Positions 1 through 5,862 of a stretch of DNA of 5,862 nt are shown one piece after another. The DNA comes from Acidobacteriota bacterium (GTDB taxonomy: Bacteria; Acidobacteriota; Blastocatellia; RBC074). Each line of letters opens with the position of its first letter. Position 1 is the stretch's first letter. Below the pieces are notes generated by a model. The model worked only from the letters and a program-made list of their open reading frames with translations, was not told the DNA's origin and ran no database searches. The translations under genes and the position numbers were made by a program. Location of the stretch: assembly GCA_013140935.1 (NCBI GenBank), contig JABFSD010001011.1, positions 1 to 5,862 of the forward strand, given 5' to 3'.

Positions 1-2289
1 TTCGGCCAGATGAATGACGAGATGCGTCCGGCGCTCGCGCGCCTGTGCCGCGAACATCGCCAAACCGTCGTCGTGCTCGACGCTGTGTTGATGCTTTACC
101 TTTACGGTCAGCGAGCGCCGCGGCTGCACACGCTGTTTGAATGCACGCTGCCTTTCACCTGGACCGAGCCTTACACCGCGACCAGCGTGCCGCCCGAAAT
201 GTTTTATGGCCGCATTCAGGAACGGAAGTCCATCATGAGTCCGACCGGTTCGGGCTTCGTGTTTGGCGGACGCCGCCTCGGCAAGACCGCGCTGTTGCGT
301 GACGTAGAGCGTAACTTCCACGATCTGGAAAAAGGGCGGATCGCGATCTTCCTCGATCTCGAAGGCGAAAACATCGGCACGCAACGTAACCTCGACGATT
401 TGTGGATGTTGCTGGGCGAAGAGATGAAACGGCACAAGGTCGTCAACAGCGGATATGACAATGCGGTCACGTTGCTCGATCAGATCTGCGACTGGCTCGA
501 TGGCAATCAACAACGCCGCATTCTCGTGCTGCTCGATCAGGCCGATCGCTTTCTCGAAGCCGATGAGAAAGAACAGTTCGTGCGCGCTTCGCGCTTGCGC
601 GGGCTGATGGAAAAAACCAATCGCCGTTTCAAGATCGTCTTCGCCGGCGTGCACAACATTCCGCGTATGACGCGCGTCGCCGATCATCCGCTCGCGCAAT
701 TCGGTACGCCGATCAGCATCGGTCCGCTGCTCGGCCACGAAGCGCACGAAGCCCGCAAGCTGATCGAAGAACCGCTCAACGCCTTGGGCTACGTATTTGA
801 AACGCCCGATCTCGTACGCCGCATCTTGTGGCGCACGAACTATTATCCGAGCCTGATTCAGCATTACTGCAATCATCTGCTCAAATACTTGAGCAACCCC
901 AACCGTCAGCAATCGAATAACGGACCGCCTTATTTCATTACGTCGGAAGACGTAGACGAAGCCTATCGCAGCCAGGACTTGCGTGCCGCGATTCGTGCGG
1001 GCTTGTTGCTGACCTTGCAAGTGGACGAGCGTTACAGCGTGATCGCTTACGCCATGGCCGACGGCATTATGCACAACGGTGAAGAAGCCTTGACCGAAGG
1101 TTTCCCCGTTTCGTGGGTTGCCGCGCAAGCCTTGTATTGGTGGAGCGAAGGCTTCCAATCCGTATTAGCCAACAATGCGCTGCCCGTGTTGCTGGATGAA
1201 ATGGTGGGACTCGGAATTTTGCGCGTGACGGAAAAGGGTTACACCTTGCGCAGCAAAGGCGTCGCCGTGTTGCTCGGCAACGAAGATCAAATTGCCGCCG
1301 AATTGCAGCGCGTGCGCAAGACGCCGCAAAAATATAACCCGACCACGTTCCGCGCCGCGCGTACCGGTTCGCCGCGCCGCAGCCCGCTCACCGCGCAGGA
1401 AATGCTCGAATTGCGCAGCCGCAAAAACGGCATCTCGCTGATCTTCGGCACCGACGCCGCCGGACTCGATACGTTGCGCGAATTCGCCGAAGTCGCCACG
1501 CCGCGCGGCCTGTTCGTCAGCGTCGAAAACGAAAAACAATCCGGCTTTAGCAAACAACTCAACGAAGCCCTCGCGCGTCAGCAAAACGGTACTACGTTGC
1601 TTTACGTCCCGCCGAGTTGCGTCTGGGACGAACACTGGATTGAAGAAGCGCACCAAACGCTCGATCACCACAGCGCGCAAAGCACCTACGTTCGCGTAGC
1701 TTTCATCGCCGACCCGGCGCGCGCCTGGCAACTCGTGAGCCAGCAATCGCGCCCCTTTGATTTACTGCCGGGCAAAAACGTCACGCCTTACAGCCTGAAG
1801 CCCTGGCACGACGACGCGTTAAGACAATGGCTCGACGACCGCGACTTCAACATTGACGAAGCCGGACGCGAACGCATCAGCGCCGTCACCGGCAACTGGC
1901 CGATGCTGCTCGAATACTTTTATCAGCGCAGCCAGGTGGATAGTTTCCACTGGATGGAACACCTGCGCGCTACGGCTAAGGATTTGAAAGACAAGCACGT
2001 CGCGCAAGACCTGGCGCGCATGCTCGGCCTCACGCAAGCCGCGCTGCAAAGCGATGAGCTCATCGCCAAACGCATCCTGCTCGCGCTCGAAACCAACGGC
2101 GAACAAACCGTCGAAGAACTTTATCGCCGCCTCAATCAAACGACGAACGAGTTCCCCGAAGGCACGATCAAGCGCGTGCTGTGGTGGGCCGAATTGCTCT
2201 CGCTCGCCTATCGCGTCGGCCCACGCTGGCGCGTAGACCATCTCGTCGGACGCATTCTCAAAGCGGTCGCCGACAAGACCGATAATTAA
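1..2289 (+). CDS. Large STAND/AAA-like P-loop ATPase, 5'-partial
   Basis: Probable 3' portion of a large NTP-hydrolysing protein of unknown role. The frame is open to the window edge. The first Met (position 10) has no Shine-Dalgarno in the nine bases before it, and the residues after it already look like the inside of a folded domain, so the true start is probably upstream. Numbering from that Met (759 aa): Walker A is GGRRLGKT at 86-93, with Lys92 and Thr93. Walker B is ILVLLDQADR at 171-180. A sensor-1-like strand, KIVFAGVHN, lies at 208-216. A helical lid with EARKLIEEPL follows near 247-256. Residues 330-420 look like a winged helix, including the wing-like GYTLRSKGVAVLLG. Residues 470-640 resemble a second NTPase core, but the site GTDAAG has no Lys. 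Residues 682-751 look like another winged helix. No signal peptide or membrane segment is evident. The architecture suits a cytosolic STAND-type switch, such as a regulator or defence sensor. That role is inference; the presence of a P-loop ATPase is secure. Confidence 0.8.
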   Translation, partial: FGQMNDEMRPALARLCREHRQTVVVLDAVLMLYLYGQRAPRLHTLFECTLPFTWTEPYTATSVPPEMFYGRIQERKSIMSPTGSGFVFGGRRLGKTALLRDVERNFHDLEKGRIAIFLDLEGENIGTQRNLDDLWMLLGEEMKRHKVVNSGYDNAVTLLDQICDWLDGNQQRRILVLLDQADRFLEADEKEQFVRASRLRGLMEKTNRRFKIVFAGVHNIPRMTRVADHPLAQFGTPISIGPLLGHEAHEARKLIEEPLNALGYVFETPDLVRRILWRTNYYPSLIQHYCNHLLKYLSNPNRQQSNNGPPYFITSEDVDEAYRSQDLRAAIRAGLLLTLQVDERYSVIAYAMADGIMHNGEEALTEGFPVSWVAAQALYWWSEGFQSVLANNALPVLLDEMVGLGILRVTEKGYTLRSKGVAVLLGNEDQIAAELQRVRKTPQKYNPTTFRAARTGSPRRSPLTAQEMLELRSRKNGISLIFGTDAAGLDTLREFAEVATPRGLFVSVENEKQSGFSKQLNEALARQQNGTTLLYVPPSCVWDEHWIEEAHQTLDHHSAQSTYVRVAFIADPARAWQLVSQQSRPFDLLPGKNVTPYSLKPWHDDALRQWLDDRDFNIDEAGRERISAVTGNWPMLLEYFYQRSQVDSFHWMEHLRATAKDLKDKHVAQDLARMLGLTQAALQSDELIAKRILLALETNGEQTVEELYRRLNQTTNEFPEGTIKRVLWWAELLSLAYRVGPRWRVDHLVGRILKAVADKTDN

Positions 2290-2292
2290 ACC

Positions 2293-3207
2293 TTACTCGG
2301 TCGGCTGTCCGTTCAGCCCGGTGCTGTTCATATTCGCTTTCACAATATCCAAAAACGACTTGGCCGCGTGCGACATGTTTTGTTCGCGGCGATGAACGAG
2401 GCGCAACGGCTTTTCGATCTTCATGCCTTTGATCGGAATCTCAACGAGTTCGCCGCTTTCGAGTTCGTTTTGCACTGAGACGCGCGGCAGGATGGCAATG
2501 CCTATGCCTTCGCGCACGAAATCCTTGATCGTGTCGAGCGTCGCCAATTCAATGCAGATATTTAGCGGCGTACGGTTTTGCGCGAATAGTTCAAAGATGC
2601 GTGTGCGTGCCGGAGTCTTGACGTTGTGCGCGACGAACTGTTCCTGCCCCAGATCACGAATCGTCACGCCTTTGCGTTTGGTGAGTCCGTGATTGGCGGG
2701 GACGACCAAAACGAGTTCATCACGATGCACCTCGAACGATTGCAACGCCGGATGCAAAGGATCGAACGACAGAAAGCCGAAATCCAGGTTGCGTTCGAGC
2801 ACTTCATTCGGAATGCGTTCTGAGATGTTGCGAAAGACTTCGATCTTGATGTTGGGATGCCCCTTGCGATATTCGCGCAAGAGCGGCGGCAGCACATAAA
2901 GCGAAGTGCTTTCATTCGCGCCGATGGTTAAACGTCCACGAAACATCCCGCGCAGTTCGCTGACTGATTCAAGCGCCTCGTCACGCAAGTTAATCATCCG
3001 CTGCGCATAAGAAAGCAGAATGCGTCCGGCTTCGGTGAGCGTGCCTGACTTGGAACTGCGGTCGAAAAGCGTTTCGCCGAGTTCTTCTTCCAGCCGTTTG
3101 AGCGCAATGCTGATGGCGGGTTGAGTACGGTGCATCTTTTCCGCCGCGCGCGAAAAACTTTTCTCTTCGGCAATGCACAAAAAAATTTCGAGTTGCGATA
3201 AATCCAT
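2293..3207 (-). CDS. LysR-family transcriptional regulator
   Basis: DNA-binding regulator of 304 aa, the usual LysR length. I chose the Met whose codon begins at 3207: it opens with [10 protein letters not shown], the standard family N-terminus, and AGGAG lies 9 nt upstream. A longer reading from 3309 would add 34 residues with no family character. Residues 1-60 form the winged helix-turn-helix, with [24 protein letters not shown] as its core (split here as [10 protein letters not shown] then [10 protein letters not shown]). Residues 60-90 are the linker helix used for dimerisation. Residues 91-294 form the periplasmic-binding-protein-like effector domain, beginning [10 protein letters not shown]. 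The gene is divergent from leuA, and regulators of this family often control the divergent neighbour and themselves, so leucine biosynthesis is the obvious candidate target. That is inference from layout; the effector cannot be read from sequence. Its 3' end lies 3 bp from the end of the convergent ATPase gene. Confidence 0.93.
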   Translation of the reverse strand: MDLSQLEIFLCIAEEKSFSRAAEKMHRTQPAISIALKRLEEELGETLFDRSSKSGTLTEAGRILLSYAQRMINLRDEALESVSELRGMFRGRLTIGANESTSLYVLPPLLREYRKGHPNIKIEVFRNISERIPNEVLERNLDFGFLSFDPLHPALQSFEVHRDELVLVVPANHGLTKRKGVTIRDLGQEQFVAHNVKTPARTRIFELFAQNRTPLNICIELATLDTIKDFVREGIGIAILPRVSVQNELESGELVEIPIKGMKIEKPLRLVHRREQNMSHAAKSFLDIVKANMNSTGLNGQPTE

Positions 3208-3216
3208 AAAGCGAAT

Positions 3217-3221
3217 CTCCT
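3217..3221 (-). promoter_or_regulatory. Ribosome binding site of the LysR-type gene
   Basis: AGGAG on the minus strand, 9 nt before the ATG at 3207. It decides the start, because it selects the 304-residue form over the in-frame upstream Met at 3309. Confidence 0.75.
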
Positions 3222-3257
3222 GAATTGGAAGCCCATTGGTCTCAACAAATGTCGGGC

Positions 3258-3276
3258 CAAGCGAAAATATCGCTTG
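3258..3276. promoter_or_regulatory. Palindromic candidate operator overlapping the leuA -35
   Basis: Perfect 7-bp inverted repeat, CAAGCGA and TCGCTTG, around the 5-nt spacer AAATA. Its right half shares three bases with the proposed leuA -35 hexamer, and its centre lies near -42 from the predicted transcript start. A protein bound here would contact RNA polymerase at leuA, and it also lies upstream of the divergent regulator gene. The LysR-type product is the obvious candidate ligand. The site lacks the T-N11-A pair at its symmetry axis that is common in LysR boxes, so the assignment is inference. Confidence 0.5.
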
Positions 3277-3302
3277 CGGCGACCATAAGCATCGTTTATA
3301 AA
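3274..3302 (+). promoter_or_regulatory. Sigma-70-like promoter for leuA
   Basis: TTGCGG (3274-3279, 4 of 6 to the TTGACA consensus) is followed after exactly 17 bp by TATAAA (3297-3302, 5 of 6 to TATAAT). Transcription would start near 3309, giving a leader of about 100 nt before leuA. The surroundings are AT-rich compared with the genes. The match is by eye. Confidence 0.55.
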
Positions 3303-3327
3303 ATCGCAAAAATAATAAATCACGTCA

Positions 3328-3360
3328 ATGCTTCGGCGTGAGAGCAACCAGCAACCCTGA
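3328..3360 (+). other. Possible 10-codon leader ORF upstream of leuA
   Basis: ATG to TGA reading MLRRESNQQP, inside the predicted leuA leader and ending 1 nt before the hairpin at 3362. The placement is that of an attenuation leader peptide. Against this, there is only one Leu codon and no recognisable ribosome binding site before the ATG. It could be a chance ORF. Confidence 0.2.
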
Positions 3361-3361
3361 T

Positions 3362-3385
3362 GTTAGGATGCGTAACGCTCCTAAC
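3362..3385 (+). promoter_or_regulatory. Leader hairpin or operator upstream of leuA
   Basis: GTTAGGA (3362-3368) pairs perfectly with TCCTAAC (3379-3385). Inside it, GCGT (3370-3373) can pair with ACGC (3375-3378), leaving T3369 bulged and a one-base loop that would have to open in RNA. As DNA it is a near-palindrome holding TTA-N7-TAA (3363-3375), which fits the T-N11-A LysR pattern. As RNA it sits 9 nt before the leuA ribosome binding site. Only a short broken T run follows, so it is not a convincing intrinsic terminator. The structure is visible; whether it acts as operator or RNA element is undecided. Confidence 0.5.
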
Positions 3386-3394
3386 GATTTTATG

Positions 3395-3400
3395 AAGGAG
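3395..3400 (+). promoter_or_regulatory. Ribosome binding site of leuA
   Basis: AAGGAG, 8 nt before the leuA ATG at 3409: near-consensus sequence at near-ideal spacing, supporting this start. Confidence 0.8.
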
Positions 3401-3408
3401 AGCAACGT

Positions 3409-4968
3409 ATGAGCGACCGCTTAATCATTTTCGACACGACTTTGCGCGACGGCGAACAATCGCCCGGCTGTTCCATGAACCTCGAAGAAAAACTTCGCAT
3501 GGCGCGCCAACTCGACGCACTTGGCGTTGACGTGATTGAAGCCGGTTTTGCCATCGCGTCAGACGACGATTTCGCCGCCATCCGCGAAGTCGCCAAAACC
3601 TGTCGCCGTCCGATCATCGCTTCGTTATGCCGAACGGTGAAAGAAGACATCGAACGCGCGTGGGGCGCTTTGGCCGATGCGGCACGACCGCGCATTCATA
3701 CGTTTGTCGCTACGTCAGACATTCACTTGCAATACAAGCTGCAAAAGACGCGCGAAGAAGTTTTAGAAATGTCGCGCGAAGCCGTCAGGCTCGCCAAGCG
3801 TTTCACCGACGACGTAGAGTTTAGCGCCGAAGACGCGACGCGCTCTGATATGGACTATCTGTGCGAAATTATCGAAGCCGTCATTGACGAAGGCGCGACG
3901 GTCGTGAACATTCCCGACACGGTCGGCTATACGATTCCGAGCGAATATCACCACATTATTTCTACGCTCAAACAGCGCGTACGCAACATTGACAAGGCCG
4001 TCATCAGCGTACATTGCCACAACGATTTGGGCTTAGGCGTAGCCAATTCGCTCGCGGCGATTTCAGCCGGAGCGCGCCAAATCGAATGCACGATCAACGG
4101 CATCGGCGAACGCGCGGGCAATGCTTCATTGGAAGAAATCGTGATGGCTTTACGAGTACGCAAAGATTTGATGCCTTATGAAAACGGCATCGTGACCGAA
4201 GAGCTTTATCGTTCGAGCCAGACGCTCTCGAACATCACGGGCGTGCAGGTGCAACCGAACAAAGCCGTCGTCGGCAAGAACGCCTTCGCGCACGAAGCGG
4301 GCATTCACCAACACGGCATGCTCAAGAATCGCATCACTTACGAAATCATGACGCCCGAATCTATCGGCGTGAAAACCAACAGCATCGTGTTGGGCAAACA
4401 TTCGGGGCGCCACGCGCTGAAAGCGAAATACGAAGAAATGGGGCACGACCTGTCGCGGCCTGAACTCGACAAGGCTTATAAGTTGTTCACCAAGTTGGCC
4501 GATCAGAAGAAAGAAATTTTTGCCGAAGACCTGATGGCGATTTTACAAGACGGCATTGCTTCGATTCCTGAGCGTTACAAATTGCGCAATTTGCAGGCGA
4601 CGGCGGGAACTTCGACGCTTTCGACTTCGCTGGTGACGCTGCATGACACAACCGGCGATGCAGAGAAAACTGATACGTCATCGGGCGATGGCCCCGTGAA
4701 CGCGGTCTATCAGGCGATTGATAAGATTACGGGTATGCGCGGCACGCTGATGGATTACACCGTGCGTTCGCTCACCAAAGGCGACGACGCGGTCGGCGAA
4801 GTCTTCGTTCACGTCGAATTTGACGACACGGCTTACACCGGCAAAGCCGCCAGCACTGACGTGATTGACGCGAGCGCGCGCGCTTATTTGAATGCGGTCA
4901 ACAAGGCGATTTATTCAAAAGATCGGCGGAAAGCAGTTGGCAGTGAGCAGTTGGCAGTTGGCAGTTAA
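3409..4968 (+). CDS. leuA: 2-isopropylmalate synthase
   Basis: Condenses acetyl-CoA with 2-ketoisovalerate to give 2-isopropylmalate, the committed step of leucine synthesis in the cytosol. The protein has 519 aa, normal for the long, feedback-regulated form. Residues 5-270 form the HMGL-like TIM barrel. [13 protein letters not shown] begins at residue 8, with Arg13 and the metal-binding Asp14. [10 protein letters not shown] at 201-210 supplies His202 and His204, and Asn238 in GERAGNAS completes the metal site. [12 protein letters not shown] (294-305) and [10 protein letters not shown] (328-337) are typical of isopropylmalate synthases and argue against homocitrate synthase. Residues 395-505 form the C-terminal regulatory domain to which leucine binds in this family. 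The last residues, about 509-519 ([11 protein letters not shown]), are encoded by a 7-bp tandem repeat and look like an acquired tail. leuC follows after 90 bp, presumably on the same transcript. Confidence 0.96.
   Translation: MSDRLIIFDTTLRDGEQSPGCSMNLEEKLRMARQLDALGVDVIEAGFAIASDDDFAAIREVAKTCRRPIIASLCRTVKEDIERAWGALADAARPRIHTFVATSDIHLQYKLQKTREEVLEMSREAVRLAKRFTDDVEFSAEDATRSDMDYLCEIIEAVIDEGATVVNIPDTVGYTIPSEYHHIISTLKQRVRNIDKAVISVHCHNDLGLGVANSLAAISAGARQIECTINGIGERAGNASLEEIVMALRVRKDLMPYENGIVTEELYRSSQTLSNITGVQVQPNKAVVGKNAFAHEAGIHQHGMLKNRITYEIMTPESIGVKTNSIVLGKHSGRHALKAKYEEMGHDLSRPELDKAYKLFTKLADQKKEIFAEDLMAILQDGIASIPERYKLRNLQATAGTSTLSTSLVTLHDTTGDAEKTDTSSGDGPVNAVYQAIDKITGMRGTLMDYTVRSLTKGDDAVGEVFVHVEFDDTAYTGKAASTDVIDASARAYLNAVNKAIYSKDRRKAVGSEQLAVGS
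4933..4967 (+). repeat. Five tandem 7-bp repeats, left arm of inverted repeat
   Basis: Five head-to-tail heptamers of consensus GCAGTTG: units 1, 3 and 4 are exact, unit 2 is GCAGTGA and unit 5 is GCAGTTA. The array lies inside the 3' end of leuA and supplies most of its final codons; the TAA stop (4966-4968) starts in the last unit. Since 7 is not a multiple of 3, the units are read in shifting frames, giving [11 protein letters not shown]. It pairs with the array at 5015-5049. Confidence 0.9.
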
Positions 4969-4988
4969 GATTGCCCACGATTGCCCAC
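4969..4988 (+). repeat. 10-bp direct tandem duplication
   Basis: GATTGCCCAC occurs twice back to back (4969-4978 and 4979-4988), just after the leuA stop and inside the loop of the large inverted repeat. Both copies are identical, which suggests a recent duplication or a site footprint. Confidence 0.8.
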
Positions 4989-5003
4989 GCCTGCGTATTG
5001 CGA

Positions 5004-5015
5004 ACTAAATTTAGT
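5004..5015. repeat. 12-bp perfect palindrome
   Basis: ACTAAATTTAGT reads the same on both strands. It lies at the base of the right arm of the leuA-leuC inverted repeat and shares one base with it. It could be a protein site or a small cruciform; nothing identifies a ligand. Confidence 0.45.
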
Positions 5016-5049
5016 AACTGGCAACTGCCAACCGGCAACTGCCAACTGG
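5015..5049 (-). repeat. Five tandem 7-bp repeats, right arm of inverted repeat
   Basis: Read on the minus strand this is five heptamers of the GCAGTTG family (exact in two; the others are CCAGTTG, CCGGTTG and CCAGTTA). Aligned end to end with the left array it matches at 29 of 35 positions without gaps, with a 47-nt loop between (4968-5014). The transcript could form a long imperfect hairpin between leuA and leuC. There is no T tract after it, so it does not look like an intrinsic terminator. Its end reaches the first two bases of the leuC ribosome binding site. Confidence 0.88.
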
Positions 5050-5051
5050 AG
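5048..5051 (+). promoter_or_regulatory. Ribosome binding site of leuC
   Basis: GGAG, 7 nt before the ATG at 5059. It favours that ATG over the in-frame one two codons later (5065), where the spacing would be 13 nt. Its first two bases belong to the end of the inverted-repeat arm. Confidence 0.65.
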
Positions 5052-5058
5052 CTTGATT

Positions 5059-5862
5059 ATGGGAATGACAATTACTGAAAAGATTCTCGCCGCGCACAGT
5101 GGACGCGACAGTGTCGTGCCGGGCGAGATCGTCAACGCGAAACTCGACTTGATCGTTTGCCACGACGTAACGACACCGCCCGCCGTTTCGATGTTGCGCA
5201 AACTGGGCATTAACAAAGTTCACGACCCGTCGAAGATTCTCGTGACGCCTGATCATTTCGTGCCGAACAAAGACATCAAGTCGGCGGAGCTTTCCAAATA
5301 CCTGCGCGAATGGCGCATCGAACAAGGCATCGAACGTTATTACGAAGTCGGCAATCACGGCATCTGCCATGCAATTGCGCCCGAACAAGGCCACGTCATT
5401 CCCGGCCAAACGATTGTGTGCGGCGATTCGCATACGACGACGATGGGCGCGCTCGGCACGTTCTCTTCCGGCGTAGGTTCGACCGACCTCGCGGCGGCGC
5501 TCGCCACCGGAGAACTCTGGTTCAAAGTGCCCGAAAGCATGCTGTTTGAACTCACCGGCTCGTTGCCACACGGCGTTTATTCAAAAGACATCATCCTGCA
5601 CATCATCTCGATCATTGGCGTAGACGGCGCGCGTTACAAGGCGATGGAATATCGCGGCGAGGGCCTCAAGTCGCTCTCGATGGAAGCGCGTTTCACCATC
5701 ACCAATATGGCAATCGAAGCGGGCGGCAAGAGCGGCATCATGTACGCCGACGAAGTGGCAGAGGAATACGTCAAGGCACGCACCAAAGAGCCTTACAAGA
5801 TTTATCAATCCGATGATGACGCGAACTATTCCGAACGCTTCACGATCAACCTGTCTGAACTC
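5059..5862 (+). CDS. leuC: 3-isopropylmalate dehydratase large subunit, 3'-partial
   Basis: Aconitase-family subunit that, with LeuD, isomerises 2-isopropylmalate to 3-isopropylmalate. The frame stays open for 268 codons to the window edge. It begins [15 protein letters not shown], then [10 protein letters not shown] (34-43), DHFVPN (65-70) and [15 protein letters not shown] (98-112). [13 protein letters not shown] (121-133) contains the Asp-Ser-His active-site signature of aconitases. The three Fe-S cysteine ligands of the family lie further on, beyond the window. The N-terminal wording is that of the shorter Thermus/archaeal-type subfamily (about 420 aa in full) rather than the 466-aa E. 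coli type. That subfamily also contains homoaconitases; the leuA directly upstream favours LeuC. A leuD gene would be expected next, outside the window. Confidence 0.9.
   Translation, partial: MGMTITEKILAAHSGRDSVVPGEIVNAKLDLIVCHDVTTPPAVSMLRKLGINKVHDPSKILVTPDHFVPNKDIKSAELSKYLREWRIEQGIERYYEVGNHGICHAIAPEQGHVIPGQTIVCGDSHTTTMGALGTFSSGVGSTDLAAALATGELWFKVPESMLFELTGSLPHGVYSKDIILHIISIIGVDGARYKAMEYRGEGLKSLSMEARFTITNMAIEAGGKSGIMYADEVAEEYVKARTKEPYKIYQSDDDANYSERFTINLSEL

Noticed and set aside
1165..1746. A 193-codon open frame on the minus strand opposite the ATPase gene
   Set aside because: It is antisense to a clearly coding frame, has a low-complexity Ala/Arg/Phe-rich composition, no family motif and no ribosome binding site that I can see. 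It is a by-product of GC-rich codon use.
2277..2302. GACCG...CGGTC as a bidirectional terminator between the convergent genes
   Set aside because: The stem is only 5 bp with a 16-nt loop and no T tract on either strand.
3208..3309. N-terminal extension of the LysR-type protein to a Met at 3309
   Set aside because: The added 34 residues do not resemble the family, and the internal Met has the typical start sequence and a good ribosome binding site.
3303..3408. A known riboswitch or T-box in the leuA leader
   Set aside because: I could not match conserved cores of any class I know; only one imperfect hairpin is visible.
3392..3412. Six-codon frame (MKESNV) ending in an ATGA overlap with the leuA start
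   Set aside because: It contains the leuA ribosome binding site itself and has no site of its own, so it is most likely coincidental.
5011..5571. A 186-codon open frame on the minus strand opposite leuC
   Set aside because: It overlaps the conserved leuC coding frame and has Arg/Ala/His-rich, motif-free content, as expected of a shadow frame.
1..5862. CRISPR array, tRNA or rRNA genes, transposase
   Set aside because: No spaced direct repeats, cloverleaf, rRNA-like block or transposase-like protein is seen. The heptamer arrays have no spacers.

Overview
The window is bacterial, with dense coding, short gaps and Shine-Dalgarno-led starts. It holds four protein genes: the 3' part of a large ATPase-type gene (+), a complete LysR-type regulator (-), a complete leuA (+) and the 5' part of a leuC-type gene (+). 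GC is moderately high in the genes and falls in the regulator/leuA intergenic region. The host cannot be named from this alone. The Thermus/archaeal-like LeuC subfamily and GCAGTTG-type heptamer repeats between genes would suit a non-proteobacterial lineage such as Acidobacteriota, but that is a guess.

Positions 1-2289 encode a STAND/AAA-like P-loop NTPase that appears to begin upstream of the window. It has an intact Walker A/B module with a winged-helix tail, then a second module that looks like a degenerate NTPase without a P-loop, ending in another winged-helix-like segment. It ends 3 bp from the 3' end of the convergent LysR-type gene (2293-3207). No strong terminator separates them.

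The 201-bp region between the divergent regulator and leuA (3208-3408) holds the control signals. A good sigma-70-like promoter reads toward leuA. A 7+7 bp palindrome overlaps its -35 box and is a candidate operator for the regulator. A leader of about 100 nt contains a 10-codon ORF followed at once by a hairpin, and then a strong ribosome binding site.

leuA (3409-4968) and leuC (5059 to the window end) are the first two steps of leucine biosynthesis from 2-ketoisovalerate, apparently in one operon. The 90-bp gap is not ordinary spacer. Five head-to-tail 7-bp repeats form the last codons of leuA, and five more lie inverted just before leuC. Together they make an imperfect hairpin with 35-nt arms, whose loop carries a 10-bp tandem duplication and a 12-bp palindrome. 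The repeat array supplies the last residues of LeuA and its partner arm runs into the leuC ribosome binding site. This is the most unusual structure in the window.
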